The notes under the pieces are model-generated. The model saw nothing but the letters and a program-made list of their open reading frames with translations, was not told the origin of the DNA and did no database searches. A DNA stretch of 47,737 bases from Candidatus Bipolaricaulota bacterium. GTDB taxonomy: Bacteria; Bipolaricaulota; Bipolaricaulia; RBG-16-55-9; DRXL01. Below are positions 31,463 to 40,778 of the stretch, piece by piece (positions within the stretch are counted from its first letter, which is position 1; each line of letters opens with the position of its first letter). The translations under genes and the position numbers were made by a program. The DNA lies in NCBI GenBank assembly GCA_938091745.1, contig CALLJK010000005.1:1-47737 (forward strand), read 5' to 3'.

Positions 31463-31857
31463 CCGGCCTAGAGATTTTAGTTAAGGCCCACGCGGGGCTG
31501 CGCTGGGTGGTGCTCGTTTTTTTCGCTATAGGGATTGGGCGAGCAGCGTGGGGCTGGCTTAGCTCGCCATCGTACACGAAGTTTGATCGCACCTGGGGAG
31601 CGCTCTCCAGCGCGCTGATAGACTTACAAATTCTTTTGGGCGTCGTGATCTTCTTTCTTCTGGACTTGGAGCTCCGCCCAAGTCTCTGGCATCCCGCGCT
31701 GATGCTCGCAGCAGCTGTGAGCAGCCATCTTGGGACAATCTTGGCGCGACGCCTCGCAGAAGACCGTCGCAGGCACTACGCGCATCTGTTGGCATATCTT
31801 GTGGGTCTGCTCTTGGTGTTGCTGGGCATTCGCGTCGTGCGCGGCTCGCTCTTCTAA
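31459..31857 (+). CDS. Small four-helix membrane protein
   Basis: 132 residues with four hydrophobic segments (~12-33, ~48-68, ~75-95, ~108-126). LVKAHAGLRWVVLVFFAIGIGRAAWGW and DLQILLGVVIFFLL resemble a widespread uncharacterised family sometimes labelled cytochrome b-like, with one or two helix-embedded histidines (here in KAHAGLRW, WHPALM and SSHLG). Whether it binds heme is unknown. Translation is coupled to gap by the ATGA overlap. Confidence 0.7.
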   Translation: MTGLEILVKAHAGLRWVVLVFFAIGIGRAAWGWLSSPSYTKFDRTWGALSSALIDLQILLGVVIFFLLDLELRPSLWHPALMLAAAVSSHLGTILARRLAEDRRRHYAHLLAYLVGLLLVLLGIRVVRGSLF

Positions 31858-31859
31858 GT

Positions 31860-32615
31860 ATGCGCTTGCTAAGCAGTACTATCTACGCTGTTCTTGATCT
31901 CTTCTATCCCCCGCATTGCGCAGTGTGCGATCATCCGTTCGGTGACGGCCAACGAGCATTTCTCTGTGACGAATGCGACGCGAAGATCGAGCGCATCGAG
32001 CAGAGCCATGTCTGTCGCTGTGGGATTCCCTTGCCCGACGTGCTCGATCTCTGCCCCACATGCGCCCAGAGCGAAAGAGTGCTTGAGCAGATTCGTTCGT
32101 TCGGTTGGTACGAAGAGCGTGAAGACCCACACCACGTGCTGAGTGTGCTCATAAAGATCTTTAAGTACGGAGGCGAGCGCGCGCTCGCACCGCTGTTAGC
32201 ACGCTATCTCGCTGAAGCTGGAGAGCCGCTGCGCCCACTCACTGAGCAGATCACGTTCGTCCCCATGTACTACAAGAAGGAGCGTGAACGCGGGTTCAAC
32301 CAAGCAGAGCTTTTAGCTCGTGAGCTGGGAAGGCTCTGGGGAACCCCAGTCGTGCGTGCTCTAGAGAAAGTCAAAGACACCGAACCCCAGGCGAGCCTCC
32401 CGCACGAAGCACGGCGGGAGAACATCCGCGGGGCTTTCCGACTTGCAAAATTCACTCCATGCGCTAGTATTCTCATAGTAGATGATGTCTGCACTACTGG
32501 CGCGACACTGAGTGAGTGCGCACGGGTGCTCATAGAAAGCGGGGTCGAAAGAGTCTACGGCCTGACCATCGCGCGGGTAGCTCAGACCAATATCGAGCGT
32601 GCGGAGGACGCATGA
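31860..32615 (+). CDS. ComF-family phosphoribosyltransferase-like protein
   Basis: 251 residues. An N-terminal zinc-finger-like region has three CxxC pairs (CAVC, CDEC and CPTC) plus CRC. The C-terminal phosphoribosyltransferase fold has the PRPP motif ILIVDDVCTTGATL. Homologues include competence protein ComF/GntX, which helps DNA uptake or processing; function in non-competent species is unclear. Starts 2 bases after the membrane-protein gene and overlaps the MBL hydrolase by four bases. Confidence 0.85.
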   Translation: MRLLSSTIYAVLDLFYPPHCAVCDHPFGDGQRAFLCDECDAKIERIEQSHVCRCGIPLPDVLDLCPTCAQSERVLEQIRSFGWYEEREDPHHVLSVLIKIFKYGGERALAPLLARYLAEAGEPLRPLTEQITFVPMYYKKERERGFNQAELLARELGRLWGTPVVRALEKVKDTEPQASLPHEARRENIRGAFRLAKFTPCASILIVDDVCTTGATLSECARVLIESGVERVYGLTIARVAQTNIERAEDA

Positions 32616-33220
32616 ACGTCCAGAGCCTCGTGCTCAGCGAGTATCAGTCTAATTGTTATGTCGTCACTGTGGGCAATGTCGGTGTCGTCATCGACCCTGG
32701 AGAAGAAGACCCTGCTCTCCTAGACGTGATTGGCAACTCAAAGATTCTCTATGTTCTGAATACACACTGTCATCCGGATCACATCGGTGGCGATGACTTT
32801 GTGCGGCGGCACTGTGGGGCAAAAGTGCTCTTCCATCCTGATGATCGACCGATCTTCGAATTCTTTATGGGCAAGAGAGTCGAACCCGATGGGTTCTTGT
32901 ACGACGGGCAGGTTCTGGAAGTCAACGGCTTGGCTTTTGAAGTCCTGCACACTCCAGGGCACTCGCCAGGCAGCGTTGTCTTCAAGGTCGAGAGCGAGAA
33001 AGCTCTCTTTACGGGGGATCTGATCTTTGCCGGCAGCATCGGCCGGGTAGATTTCCCCGGCAGCGATCCGCACCAGATGGTGCGTTCACTCAAGAGAATC
33101 TTAGCACTTCCAGGAGACTACACGATCTACTCTGGGCACGGCCCCGTGACAAAACTCTCTGTTGAGCGTTGGACGAACCCGTTCCTCCAAGACGTAGAGA
33201 GCGTGGTAGGAGGGCTGTGA
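32612..33220 (+). CDS. MBL-fold metallo-hydrolase (glyoxalase II-like)
   Basis: 202 residues. Binuclear metal site motif NTHCHPDHIGGDD, then His of LHTPGHSPGS, Asp of FTGDLIFAGSIGR and His of YSGHGP. Closest in pattern to small YcbL/glyoxalase II-like thioesterases. The ATG at 32612 overlaps the comF-like stop (ATGA) and has GGAGG upstream; an earlier in-frame start would lie deep in comF. The stop shares a base with the dnaG ATG. Confidence 0.88.
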   Translation: MNVQSLVLSEYQSNCYVVTVGNVGVVIDPGEEDPALLDVIGNSKILYVLNTHCHPDHIGGDDFVRRHCGAKVLFHPDDRPIFEFFMGKRVEPDGFLYDGQVLEVNGLAFEVLHTPGHSPGSVVFKVESEKALFTGDLIFAGSIGRVDFPGSDPHQMVRSLKRILALPGDYTIYSGHGPVTKLSVERWTNPFLQDVESVVGGL

Positions 33221-34917
33221 TGGCTCATCGAGACGAGATCGAGCTCATCCGCGAGCGTGCTGATATGTTAGAAATCGTGTCACGCTATGTCAATCTCAAA
33301 AAAGCTGGGAAAAACTATATTGGCTTGTGTCCCTTCCATCACGACAAGACTCCAAGCTTCACGGTAAACCCTGATAAAAAGCTCTTTCACTGCTTTGGCT
33401 GCAACGAGGGCGGCGATATCTTTCAGTTCTTGATGAAGATCGAACGGATCGATTTTTCAGAGGCGCTGGCGCGTCTAGCAGCCCAAACGGGGGTCCCCAT
33501 CCGACGCGAACGCGCTTCCCCGTTACAGAAACTGAAAGAGCTCAACGAACGCGTCTGCGTCTATTTTCAAACGAACTTAGTCAGCCCCGCTGGCCAACAC
33601 GCGCGAGAATATCTGAAGCAGCGCGGGTTTTCTAAAGCAATCATAGAAAAATTCAGACTTGGCTATGCCCTGCCCCGCTGGGATGATCTCGTCAAGAGAT
33701 TTTCGGATAGCACAGAAGCCCTTGAGACCCTCGGCTTGGCACTGCGCAACAAAGACGGCTCACTCTATGATCGCTTCCGAGATCGCGTGATCTTCCCCAT
33801 CTGGTCGCCTGTGGGAGAGATCATCGGCTTTGCCGGACGGGCTTTAGGCGAGGAAGACCCGAAATATCTAAATATCCCTAATACTCCGCTCTTTGAGAAG
33901 GGCTCCGTGCTCTACGGGCTGAACTTCGCACGGCACGCCGCCCGCGACTCCCAAACGCTCGTCATCGTCGAGGGGTACACCGACGTCATCAGTGCGCATC
34001 AAGCTGGAATTGAGAACGTCGTTGCGGGCATGGGAACAGCTCTTACTGTCAATCAAGCGCAGCTGCTCAGACGCTACGCCTCCCATGTGATCTTAGCATA
34101 TGACCGCGATGCGGCAGGACGAGCCGCGACCCTGCGCGGCATGGCCAACCTCCGCAACGTCGAGCTCGATGTTTCTGTCGCGCTCTTGCCCATTGACCAT
34201 GACCCCGATAGCTTCTTGCGCGCCCAGGGGCGCGAGGCGTTTCTCCAGATTCTTCAAAGAGTTATCCCGTTCCATGAGTTCTATCTCCAGAGTCTCCTGG
34301 AGGACTACCCAATAGAGACAGCAGCTGGCAAAGAGAAGATCTTGCAAAATGTGAAAGAGTTCTTGTCGACGTTAGCCAGCGTGGCTGTGCGCTATGAGAT
34401 CATTCGGGAACTTGGACGGGTGCTCAACTTACCGGAGGAAGAGGTCGCACGGGCCGTGAAATCAGGGAAGCGAGTGGGTATAATGGCCGCGCCTGGTGGG
34501 GAAGAATCCGCTTGGGGACCGGAAGAGCATCTGCTCTACTTCGTGCTCCAAGGGGATCTGCCCCTGAGCCAGCTGCGCGCTCAGCTGGACATCCAGGACT
34601 TTACGCGGTATCCTGAGATCGCTCGGGTGCTGTGGGAACTAGGTGATGCGTGGACGGTTGACCAGGTACTCGACCGCTTGTCGGCTGAGGACCAAGGAGT
34701 AGTTCGGCGGCTTCTGCTCAGTCAGCCACCGTGGCGCGAGAGCGATCGAGTGCAGGCTTTGGAGGAAGCCCTGGCGCGGATGCGCCGGGAACAGATCGCA
34801 AGGCGGTTAGCGCGGTTGCGGGAGGAGGTGCGAGCAGCCGAGCAAGCCGGGGATCGCGAGCGGGTATGGCAGCTCCAAGAAGAGCTCGTGCAACTTCTCC
34901 ATGGGGGAAGGAGGTAG
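33220..34917 (+). CDS. dnaG: DNA primase DnaG
   Basis: 565 residues. Makes RNA primers for replication. Zinc ligands Cys37, His40, Cys58 and Cys61 ([16 protein letters not shown]), then the RNAP-like catalytic core with TOPRIM motifs [14 protein letters not shown] and [11 protein letters not shown], and a C-terminal helicase-binding region. Start ATG 33220 overlaps the previous stop (TGATG), with AGGAGGG upstream. The following sigma-factor gene begins after 1 base, a classic dnaG-rpoD arrangement. Confidence 0.96.
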   Translation: MAHRDEIELIRERADMLEIVSRYVNLKKAGKNYIGLCPFHHDKTPSFTVNPDKKLFHCFGCNEGGDIFQFLMKIERIDFSEALARLAAQTGVPIRRERASPLQKLKELNERVCVYFQTNLVSPAGQHAREYLKQRGFSKAIIEKFRLGYALPRWDDLVKRFSDSTEALETLGLALRNKDGSLYDRFRDRVIFPIWSPVGEIIGFAGRALGEEDPKYLNIPNTPLFEKGSVLYGLNFARHAARDSQTLVIVEGYTDVISAHQAGIENVVAGMGTALTVNQAQLLRRYASHVILAYDRDAAGRAATLRGMANLRNVELDVSVALLPIDHDPDSFLRAQGREAFLQILQRVIPFHEFYLQSLLEDYPIETAAGKEKILQNVKEFLSTLASVAVRYEIIRELGRVLNLPEEEVARAVKSGKRVGIMAAPGGEESAWGPEEHLLYFVLQGDLPLSQLRAQLDIQDFTRYPEIARVLWELGDAWTVDQVLDRLSAEDQGVVRRLLLSQPPWRESDRVQALEEALARMRREQIARRLARLREEVRAAEQAGDRERVWQLQEELVQLLHGGRR

Positions 34918-34918
34918 T

Positions 34919-35926
34919 GTGAGCACCAGAGGGTTGGAGCAGGAATTCGGGTCCAACGGCATGCCGGACGATGCGACTATCTATGACATCCCCGAGCTCA
35001 CTGAAGAGGAGCTCGAGGAGCAGTTCGAAGAGGAAGTCGACGACGAGCTCGAAGAAGAGGGTGAGACGCTCGAGGGGGAAGCCGAGCACGATCCGGTCAA
35101 GATGTATCTGCAAGAGATCGGTCGAGTCAGCTTGCTCTCTCGCGAGCAAGAGGTCGAGCTCGCCAGTCGGGTCATGGCTGGGGAGAAGTGGGCACGCGAC
35201 CAACTGATCGTCGCGAACCTGCGCTTAGTCGTCTCGATCGCCAAACGATACATGGGGCGTGGGCTCTCATTCCTAGATCTCATTCAAGAGGGCAATCTGG
35301 GACTGATGCGTGCCGTCGAGAAGTTCGATCACACCAAGGGCTATAAGTTCAGTACATACGCGACGTGGTGGATCCGCCAAGCGATCACCCGCGCGATTGC
35401 TGATCAGTCACGGACGATTCGCATTCCCGTGCACATGATCGAGACGGTGCGCGAGCTCCAGCGTCTTAAGAAAGAGCACGTGCAAGAACACGGAGCGGCC
35501 CCGGATCTCGAAGCGCTCTCCACAGAGTTGGGTATACCCCAAGAGAAGATCAAGCAAGTCGAGAATGTCTCCCAGTACACGACGTCCCTGGAGCGCCCCA
35601 TCGGCGAGGACGAAGAAGATACTCTCGGCGACTTTATAGAAGACAAGAAAGCCCTCTCCCCGACAAAAGAGACCTATCGGATGTTCTTGGTCGAAGAACT
35701 TGATAAAGCTCTCAACCAATTGACCGACCGCGAGAAGGAGATCTTAAAGCTGCGCTATGGGCTTGAAGATGGGCATCCGCGCACGCTCAAGGACGTCGCA
35801 AGAGTCTTTAATATCACCCGCGAGCGGGTGCGCCAGATCGAGATCAAAGCGTTAGAGAAACTCAAGCACCCCACGCGCAAGGAAGAGCTACAAAAATTCC
35901 GACAGCTCCTGCTGAGTGAAGAATGA
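34919..35926 (+). CDS. rpoD: Primary sigma factor RpoD/SigA
   Basis: 335 residues from a GTG at 34919 with AAGGAGG four bases upstream. A very acidic N-terminal segment (~20-50) replaces a full region 1.1. Region 1.2 [21 protein letters not shown]; region 2 with [36 protein letters not shown] and [15 protein letters not shown] for -10 recognition and melting; region 3; region 4 helix-turn-helix [28 protein letters not shown]. These regions fit the -35/-10 boxes seen across the window. miaA begins 11 bases before its stop. Confidence 0.95.
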   Translation: MSTRGLEQEFGSNGMPDDATIYDIPELTEEELEEQFEEEVDDELEEEGETLEGEAEHDPVKMYLQEIGRVSLLSREQEVELASRVMAGEKWARDQLIVANLRLVVSIAKRYMGRGLSFLDLIQEGNLGLMRAVEKFDHTKGYKFSTYATWWIRQAITRAIADQSRTIRIPVHMIETVRELQRLKKEHVQEHGAAPDLEALSTELGIPQEKIKQVENVSQYTTSLERPIGEDEEDTLGDFIEDKKALSPTKETYRMFLVEELDKALNQLTDREKEILKLRYGLEDGHPRTLKDVARVFNITRERVRQIEIKALEKLKHPTRKEELQKFRQLLLSEE

Positions 35927-36839
35927 GCGCTCTGTGCTGATCTTAGGGCCGACGGCGGTCGGCAAATCGGAGCTTGCCGTTGCGCTCGCTGTGCGCCTTA
36001 ACGGCGAGATCATCTCTGCTGATGCCCGCGCCATCTATAAAGAGTTAAATATCGGGACGGCTAAGCCCCCTGCACACCTTCGTGAAAAAGTCCCACACCA
36101 TCTCATAGATTTTTTAGATCCCACCCAGCATTACGACGTGATGCGATTCCGGCGTGACGTGCTCACAGCGATAGAAGAGATTCGCGTTCGCGGGAAGGTG
36201 CCCATCGTCGTAGGAGGCAGCACGCTCTATATCTCAGCGCTCACGGGGACTTTTTTCGCTGGGCCTAAAGCCGACCCCCAGATCCGTCAACGCTTAGAAG
36301 CTGAGCCCCAAGAGAAATTGCGCAAACGATTAGAAGAGCTCGATCCCGAAGCTGCCCAGCGCATCCACCCCAACGATAAAGTGCGCACGGTGCGAGCATT
36401 GGAAGTCTATGAACTGACAGGAGTCCCCATCTCGCGGTGGCACAAAGAATCGAAAGTCCCATTTCCATACGAATTTATCAAGATCGGGCTGACGCTCGAC
36501 AGAAAAATTCTCTATGAGCGCATCAACGCCAGAGTCGATCGGATGCTCGCCATGGGGCTTCTAGAAGAAGCCAAAGCATTGAGAGCCAAGCTCACGCCAG
36601 AGATGCCTGCATATAGAACTATCGGCTATGAAGAGTTTTTCGAGTATCTTGACGGGAAGATCTCGTATACGGAAGCCGTAAGATTAATAAAAAAGCACAC
36701 GCGGGAGTACGCCAAGCGCCAAATGATTTATTTTAAGCGCGAGCCCGATGTCCATTGGATCGAGGTGACGGGCAAATCCCCCCAAGAAGTGCTCGATGAA
36801 GTTTTACATCTCTTACAGAAGCTGGGCTACTCGACGTAG
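35916..36839 (+). CDS. miaA: tRNA dimethylallyltransferase MiaA
   Basis: 307 residues, GTG start overlapping rpoD by 11 bases. Adds a dimethylallyl group to A37 of tRNAs reading UNN codons. P-loop GPTAVGKS (11-18), [36 protein letters not shown] and the C-terminal [12 protein letters not shown]. In the usual DARQ substrate-binding motif the last residue is Ala here (SADARAIY), a small deviation. Convergent with coaBC, with a 27-base overlap. Confidence 0.95.
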   Translation: MKNERSVLILGPTAVGKSELAVALAVRLNGEIISADARAIYKELNIGTAKPPAHLREKVPHHLIDFLDPTQHYDVMRFRRDVLTAIEEIRVRGKVPIVVGGSTLYISALTGTFFAGPKADPQIRQRLEAEPQEKLRKRLEELDPEAAQRIHPNDKVRTVRALEVYELTGVPISRWHKESKVPFPYEFIKIGLTLDRKILYERINARVDRMLAMGLLEEAKALRAKLTPEMPAYRTIGYEEFFEYLDGKISYTEAVRLIKKHTREYAKRQMIYFKREPDVHWIEVTGKSPQEVLDEVLHLLQKLGYST

Positions 36840-38006
36840 AATCTCTTTGGCGACCTCGTGCTTGGGCAAGCACGGCAGCGTCTCGCTCTTCCCATCGCGA
36901 TAGAGCAACGTCACGATATTCGTCTCGACTTCTGGGCCGGCCCCCGGCGCCGTGATATCGTTGACGACGACGATATCGAGATTCTTCTCTTTGAGCTTCT
37001 CGCGCGCGTGCTCCAAGAGCTTTTCAGTCTCGGCGGCAAAGCCCACTAAGATTTGGGATTTCTTCTTGCGCCTCCCCAGCTCTGCTAGGATATCTGGGGT
37101 CTTCTCTAAGACGAGCGCCAGCTCACGCGCTCCAGACTTCTTGAGCTTCTGCGAGAAGACTTTTTTCGGGCGCCAGTCGGCGACCGCCGCGGCCATCAGA
37201 ATCAGATCGAACTGTGCAAAGCGCTCCAGCACAGCGTTCTTCATCTCCTCGGCGCTCTCGACTCGGACATACTCGACCCCTGCAGGGGGCTCTAGCTGCG
37301 TTGGCCCACTGATCAGATGGACCGAATCTGCACCGAAATTGCGCGCTTGCTCGGCGAGCGCGTAGCCCATCTTCCCCGAACTTTTATTAGTAATGCAGCG
37401 CATGGGGTCGAGCATCTCGCGCGTCGGCCCTGCCGTCACCAAGACGCGATGCCCTTTCAAAAGCGCATGCTCAGTGAGAATCTCTTCAATCGCTGTGAGA
37501 ATCTTCTCCTCAGAGGGAAAGCGCCCGATGCCCTCCCGTCCACTGGCCAAACGCCCCTTCTCCGGCTCGAGAAAGCGATAGCCCAGCTCTGTGAGCTTTT
37601 TCTTGTTCTCTTGCAGGATCGGATTGCTGTACATCTGCGATTCCATCGCGGGGATCACCAAGACAGGAGCACGGGTTGCCGCGAGCGTCGTCGTCAGGAG
37701 ATCGTCGGCGATCCCGTGCGCCAGCTTCCCGATAATATTATACGTCGCGGGCATCAGCACAAAGAGATCAGCACTATACGCGAGTTCGACATGCGCCAAC
37801 GGCTCGTCCCAAAGGTCCGTGAGCACCCTGTGATGCGAGAGCGTCTCGAACGTCATGGGCGCGATAAACTCGCACGCGGCGCGGGTCATGATGACTCTGA
37901 CATCGGCGCCGGCTTGGACGAGCTTGCTCACAACAGACGCAGCTTTGTACACAGCGATCCCGCCACAAATGCCCGCGACGATCCTCTTGCCTGCAAGCGT
38001 GCCCAT
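36813..38006 (-). CDS. coaBC: CoaBC, coenzyme A biosynthesis bifunctional protein
   Basis: 397 residues. The N-terminal FMN decarboxylase (CoaC, ~1-180) has GGIAVYKA, catalytic His72 (AHVELAYSAD), PATYNIIGKLAHGIADDLLTT and PAMESQMY; the C-terminal synthetase (CoaB, ~186-397) has TAGPTREMLDPMRCITNKSSGKMG and AAAVADWRPK. Together they turn phosphopantothenate into phosphopantetheine. Odd: the flap motif normally LACG (its Cys protonates the intermediate) reads LASG at Ser155. It lies 1 base from the upstream phosphatidyltransferase gene. Confidence 0.94.
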   Translation of the reverse strand: MGTLAGKRIVAGICGGIAVYKAASVVSKLVQAGADVRVIMTRAACEFIAPMTFETLSHHRVLTDLWDEPLAHVELAYSADLFVLMPATYNIIGKLAHGIADDLLTTTLAATRAPVLVIPAMESQMYSNPILQENKKKLTELGYRFLEPEKGRLASGREGIGRFPSEEKILTAIEEILTEHALLKGHRVLVTAGPTREMLDPMRCITNKSSGKMGYALAEQARNFGADSVHLISGPTQLEPPAGVEYVRVESAEEMKNAVLERFAQFDLILMAAAVADWRPKKVFSQKLKKSGARELALVLEKTPDILAELGRRKKKSQILVGFAAETEKLLEHAREKLKEKNLDIVVVNDITAPGAGPEVETNIVTLLYRDGKSETLPCLPKHEVAKEILRRVAQLL

Positions 38007-38007
38007 T

Positions 38008-38538
38008 TCAGAAGCGCCGAGTACGCCACAGATTGCGCATTCCCGTCAAGAACGCCGGCACGATCTGCCGCGAAAACCTCGGCCAGATAACTATTACGAC
38101 GAAGAGCAGCCAGCCGATCAGCAGCGCCCCATACCGGGGAACCTGTGTTACAGCTACAAGCAGCATCCCGAAATACGGAGGCACCTGCACAGCCCAGCGC
38201 AGATGTAATCCCTTGAAATACCATAACGACAGCGCTACCAGAGCAATATAACCAAGTGCAACTGCAGGCGAGATAAAACCTGTCAACGCCAGATAGCACC
38301 AACACCCGAATGAGAGCGTCATGTCTGCTGTCAGGTCATGATCGCTCATGAACGTATGAATCTGGCGCGGATCACGACGCGCTATCGCCCCGTCAATTAA
38401 GTCTGTCACCCACGCCAACCAGAGCGTGAGCATTGCTGCTTCCAAGCTATTTTTCTGCAACCCCAGCCAGATCAGATAAAGCCCGCAGAAGAACCGCGAG
38501 GCCGTGAGCAAGTCGGCCAACGTCTTGGCGTGCAGCAT
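38008..38538 (-). CDS. CDP-alcohol phosphatidyltransferase-family membrane protein
   Basis: 176 residues, ATG 38538 chosen for its GAGGAGGTGG site. Several membrane helices. The catalytic motif is DLIDGAIARRDPRQI followed by DHDLTAD: the first DG..AR and the last D...D are present, but the spacing is one residue longer and the central Gly is missing compared with the canonical motif. So the substrate could differ from PgsA, or activity may be altered. It has its own promoter and is followed by coaBC after 1 base. Confidence 0.75.
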   Translation of the reverse strand: MLHAKTLADLLTASRFFCGLYLIWLGLQKNSLEAAMLTLWLAWVTDLIDGAIARRDPRQIHTFMSDHDLTADMTLSFGCWCYLALTGFISPAVALGYIALVALSLWYFKGLHLRWAVQVPPYFGMLLVAVTQVPRYGALLIGWLLFVVIVIWPRFSRQIVPAFLTGMRNLWRTRRF

Positions 38539-38560
38539 ACCATACCACCTCCTCACGGAT

Positions 38561-38589
38561 ACTATAGCTCAGCTCGGTTTTTTTGGCAA
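38561..38589 (-). promoter_or_regulatory. Promoter of the phosphatidyltransferase-coaBC pair
   Basis: On the minus strand: TTGCCA (plus 38584-38589), a 17-base A-rich spacer and TATAGT (38561-38566). It overlaps the last codons of the SufU/IscU gene. A Shine-Dalgarno site follows. Confidence 0.65.
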
Positions 38590-38955
38590 ATCGCGCAGGG
38601 CGAGCTTGAGCGTGCTGAGCGCTAAGAGGGCACAGCGCGGCCGGGAGAGCATCACTTCTCGACCCACCCAGCTCATGACGTCATCAACTGTGAGATTTTC
38701 AGCGTAGGAGAGAGGCTGCCCTTTGAGCTTCTCGGTGAGGATCGACGCTGAGGCTTGGCTGACGGTGCAGCCCTCGCCCTCAAACGCAATATCGGTGATC
38801 TGGCCGTCATCGCTGACTTTGAGATAGAGCGTAATGACATCGCCGCAGCCGGGGTTGCCCCAGCTCACGTGCGCGTCGGGGTTTTCGAGTCTTCCCCGGT
38901 TGCGCGGGTTCTCATAGTGATCTAAGAGAAGCTCGATCTGGGCTTGGCGGTCCAC
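38569..38955 (-). CDS. SufU/IscU-type Fe-S cluster scaffold protein
   Basis: 128 residues. Cluster or zinc ligands Cys37 and Asp39 (GNPGCGD), Cys63 (GEGCTVSQASASILTEKLKGQ) and Cys108 (SRPRCALLALSTLK). The SQASAS and RCALL motifs resemble SufU more than IscU, but SufU's typical insertion is not evident. Start: GTG 38955, the only start codon that gives a normal N-terminus after the rhodanese stop 3 bases away; a longer frame would read into the rhodanese gene. Probably takes sulfur or assembles clusters; the cysteine desulfurase partner is not in the window. Confidence 0.88.
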   Translation of the reverse strand: MDRQAQIELLLDHYENPRNRGRLENPDAHVSWGNPGCGDVITLYLKVSDDGQITDIAFEGEGCTVSQASASILTEKLKGQPLSYAENLTVDDVMSWVGREVMLSRPRCALLALSTLKLALRDLPKKPS

Positions 38956-38957
38956 TA

Positions 38958-39818
38958 CTACGGCTTGGCTCCCTTCGTGATCGGCACGTTGACTAAGTTG
39001 CCCCACTCCGTCCACGACCCGTCGTAGTTTTTGACTCTCGCATAGCCCAAGAGATACGTGAGCACGAACCACGTGTGCGAGCTGCGTTCTCCGATGCGAC
39101 AATAGGCAATGACGTCTTTGGCAGGCGTGATCCCATAGCTTTCGTAGAGCTTCTTCAGTTCTTCTGCAGGCTTAAAAGTGCTGTCATCGGGGTTGACGGC
39201 TTGCGCCCACGGGATATTCAGCGCGCCGGGGATGTGCCCTCCTCGTTGGGCGCCCTCTTGTGGGTAGTCAGGCATGTGGATCAGCTCGCCCGTATATTCT
39301 TGCGGCGTGCGCACGTCGATTAAGACGCGATCTGAACGATCCAAGCTTGCCAAGACTTCGTCGCGGAACGCGCGGATAGACAAATCTGGGTCTTTGGCGC
39401 GATAGACAGTCTTGGGATAACTGGGAACTTCTTGAGTGAGTGGGCGTTTCTCATCAATCCATTTTTTACGCCCGCCGTTCATAATTTTGAGCTTTCTGTC
39501 GTCGTGTCCAAAGTATCGAAAGAGCCAGAACGAGTACGCCGCGTACCAGTTGTGCTTGTCGCCGTAGAAGACAACGGTCGTGTCGTTGGCGATGCCGCGC
39601 TCGCTCATGAGCGCTTCAAACTGCTCTTTGGTGAGGAAGTCACGCTTGAGGGGATGTTGCAAATCCGTGAACCAATCTATCTTGACGGCGCCGGGGATGT
39701 GGCCTTGCTCGTAGAGCAACACGTCTTCGTCGGACTCGACGATGCGCACACTGGGATCGCTTAAGTGCTCTGCGACCCAGCTGGTCTCGACCACGACATC
39801 GGGGCGTGCGTAGCCCAT
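38958..39818 (-). CDS. Rhodanese-family sulfurtransferase
   Basis: 286 residues in two rhodanese domains. The inactive N-terminal domain has [26 protein letters not shown]; the C-terminal domain has [26 protein letters not shown] and the active loop CRIGERS with Cys240. Transfers sulfane sulfur from thiosulfate or mercaptopyruvate to an acceptor. Start ATG 39818 with CAGGAGG upstream. Co-transcribed with the Fe-S scaffold gene, suggesting it supplies sulfur for clusters, though that link is inference. Confidence 0.93.
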   Translation of the reverse strand: MGYARPDVVVETSWVAEHLSDPSVRIVESDEDVLLYEQGHIPGAVKIDWFTDLQHPLKRDFLTKEQFEALMSERGIANDTTVVFYGDKHNWYAAYSFWLFRYFGHDDRKLKIMNGGRKKWIDEKRPLTQEVPSYPKTVYRAKDPDLSIRAFRDEVLASLDRSDRVLIDVRTPQEYTGELIHMPDYPQEGAQRGGHIPGALNIPWAQAVNPDDSTFKPAEELKKLYESYGITPAKDVIAYCRIGERSSHTWFVLTYLLGYARVKNYDGSWTEWGNLVNVPITKGAKP

Positions 39819-39850
39819 ACGATTGCCTCCTGTCATACAGCACGAGATTA

Positions 39851-39879
39851 AGTATAAAAAATCGGACTAATTTTGTCAA
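39851..39879 (-). promoter_or_regulatory. Strong sigma-70-type promoter of the rhodanese gene
   Basis: On the minus strand: a perfect TTGACA (plus 39874-39879), a 17-base AT-rich spacer and TATACT (39851-39856), with a ~25-base leader containing AGGAGG. The best promoter in the window. Confidence 0.82.
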
Positions 39880-39882
39880 GTT

Positions 39883-40662
39883 TTAGAAGATGCCCTTCAC
39901 GAGGCCGCCATCGACTTGAATCACCGTCCCGGTGATGTAGCGCGCGTTCTCAGAAGCCAAGAATGCGACCAAGTCAGCGAGCTCTTCGGGCTTTCCCATC
40001 CGCCCCATCGGGATATCTTTGGTCCAGAAGCGCCGAGCTTCTTCGATATCCCCAGAAGCCCGCAGCAGCTGCTCCATGCGCTCGGTCTGGGTTGGTCCAG
40101 GACAGACGGTGTTCACCGTGATCTTCCACGGGGCAAGTTCATTAGCTAGACTCTTGGCCAGCCCAACAACCGCTAAGCGCAGCGAGTTCGAGAGTATGAG
40201 GTTCTCAATGGGCTGCTTCACCGAGACCGACGCGATGTTGATGATCCGCCCGGCTCCCCGCTTTTGCATATGGGGGATCGCTTCGCGGCAGAGCCGCACG
40301 ACGCTCATAAACGTCAAGTAAAAAGCTTGCTCCCATGCTGAGTCGTCAAACGCAAAGAAATTCCCTGGCGGCGGCCCCCCAGCGTTGGTCACTAAGACGT
40401 CTATTCCCCCAAATCTCTTTACGGTCTCGGCGACAAGATTCTTGATGTCGTCAGAGCGCGTGACATCAGCGCGTATGGGGAGAACCTCCGTATGCGTCAG
40501 CGAACTGATCTCCTGAGCCGTAGCCCGCAGCACACTTTCATCGCGAGCGCAGATCGCTACTCTCATGCCCTCACGAGCGAATCTGAACGCGACAGCTTTT
40601 CCTAAGCCCTTGCTAGCTGCAACGACAATCCCGATCTTGTTTGCAAGCCCTAGATCCATCAT
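39883..40662 (-). CDS. Atypical short-chain dehydrogenase/reductase
   Basis: 259 residues. Rossmann fold like 3-oxoacyl-ACP reductases: VAASKGLGKAVA replaces the usual TGxxxGIG, LVTNAGGPPPG for the NAG motif, Ser in IINIASVSV, and PGPTQTER. The catalytic Tyr-x-x-x-Lys is not present: the site reads SNSLRLAVVGLAKSLANELAP. This matches a known subgroup of SDRs lacking the normal tetrad, so it may not be a ketoreductase. GGAGGT lies six bases before the first ATG. Confidence 0.88.
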   Translation of the reverse strand: MMDLGLANKIGIVVAASKGLGKAVAFRFAREGMRVAICARDESVLRATAQEISSLTHTEVLPIRADVTRSDDIKNLVAETVKRFGGIDVLVTNAGGPPPGNFFAFDDSAWEQAFYLTFMSVVRLCREAIPHMQKRGAGRIINIASVSVKQPIENLILSNSLRLAVVGLAKSLANELAPWKITVNTVCPGPTQTERMEQLLRASGDIEEARRFWTKDIPMGRMGKPEELADLVAFLASENARYITGTVIQVDGGLVKGIF

Positions 40663-40725
40663 CTATCTACCTCCAGAAACTGTGAAGCTATTTTACCCCA
40701 TAGGTCACGTGTCCCCACCTAAGGC

Positions 40726-40755
40726 TTGCTGTCTCCTCAAACCTCCTGCTACAAT
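40726..40755 (+). promoter_or_regulatory. Promoter of the EamA transporter gene
   Basis: TTGCTG (40726-40731), an 18-base spacer and TACAAT (40750-40755), then a ~23-base leader with GTGGGGGG before the ATG. Confidence 0.5.
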
Positions 40756-40778
40756 ACAGCTATTGCGAGTGGGGGGCA

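Noticed and set aside
37317-38090. Plus-strand frame of 257 codons over coaBC
   Set aside because: Antisense to conserved CoaBC motifs, no start signal.
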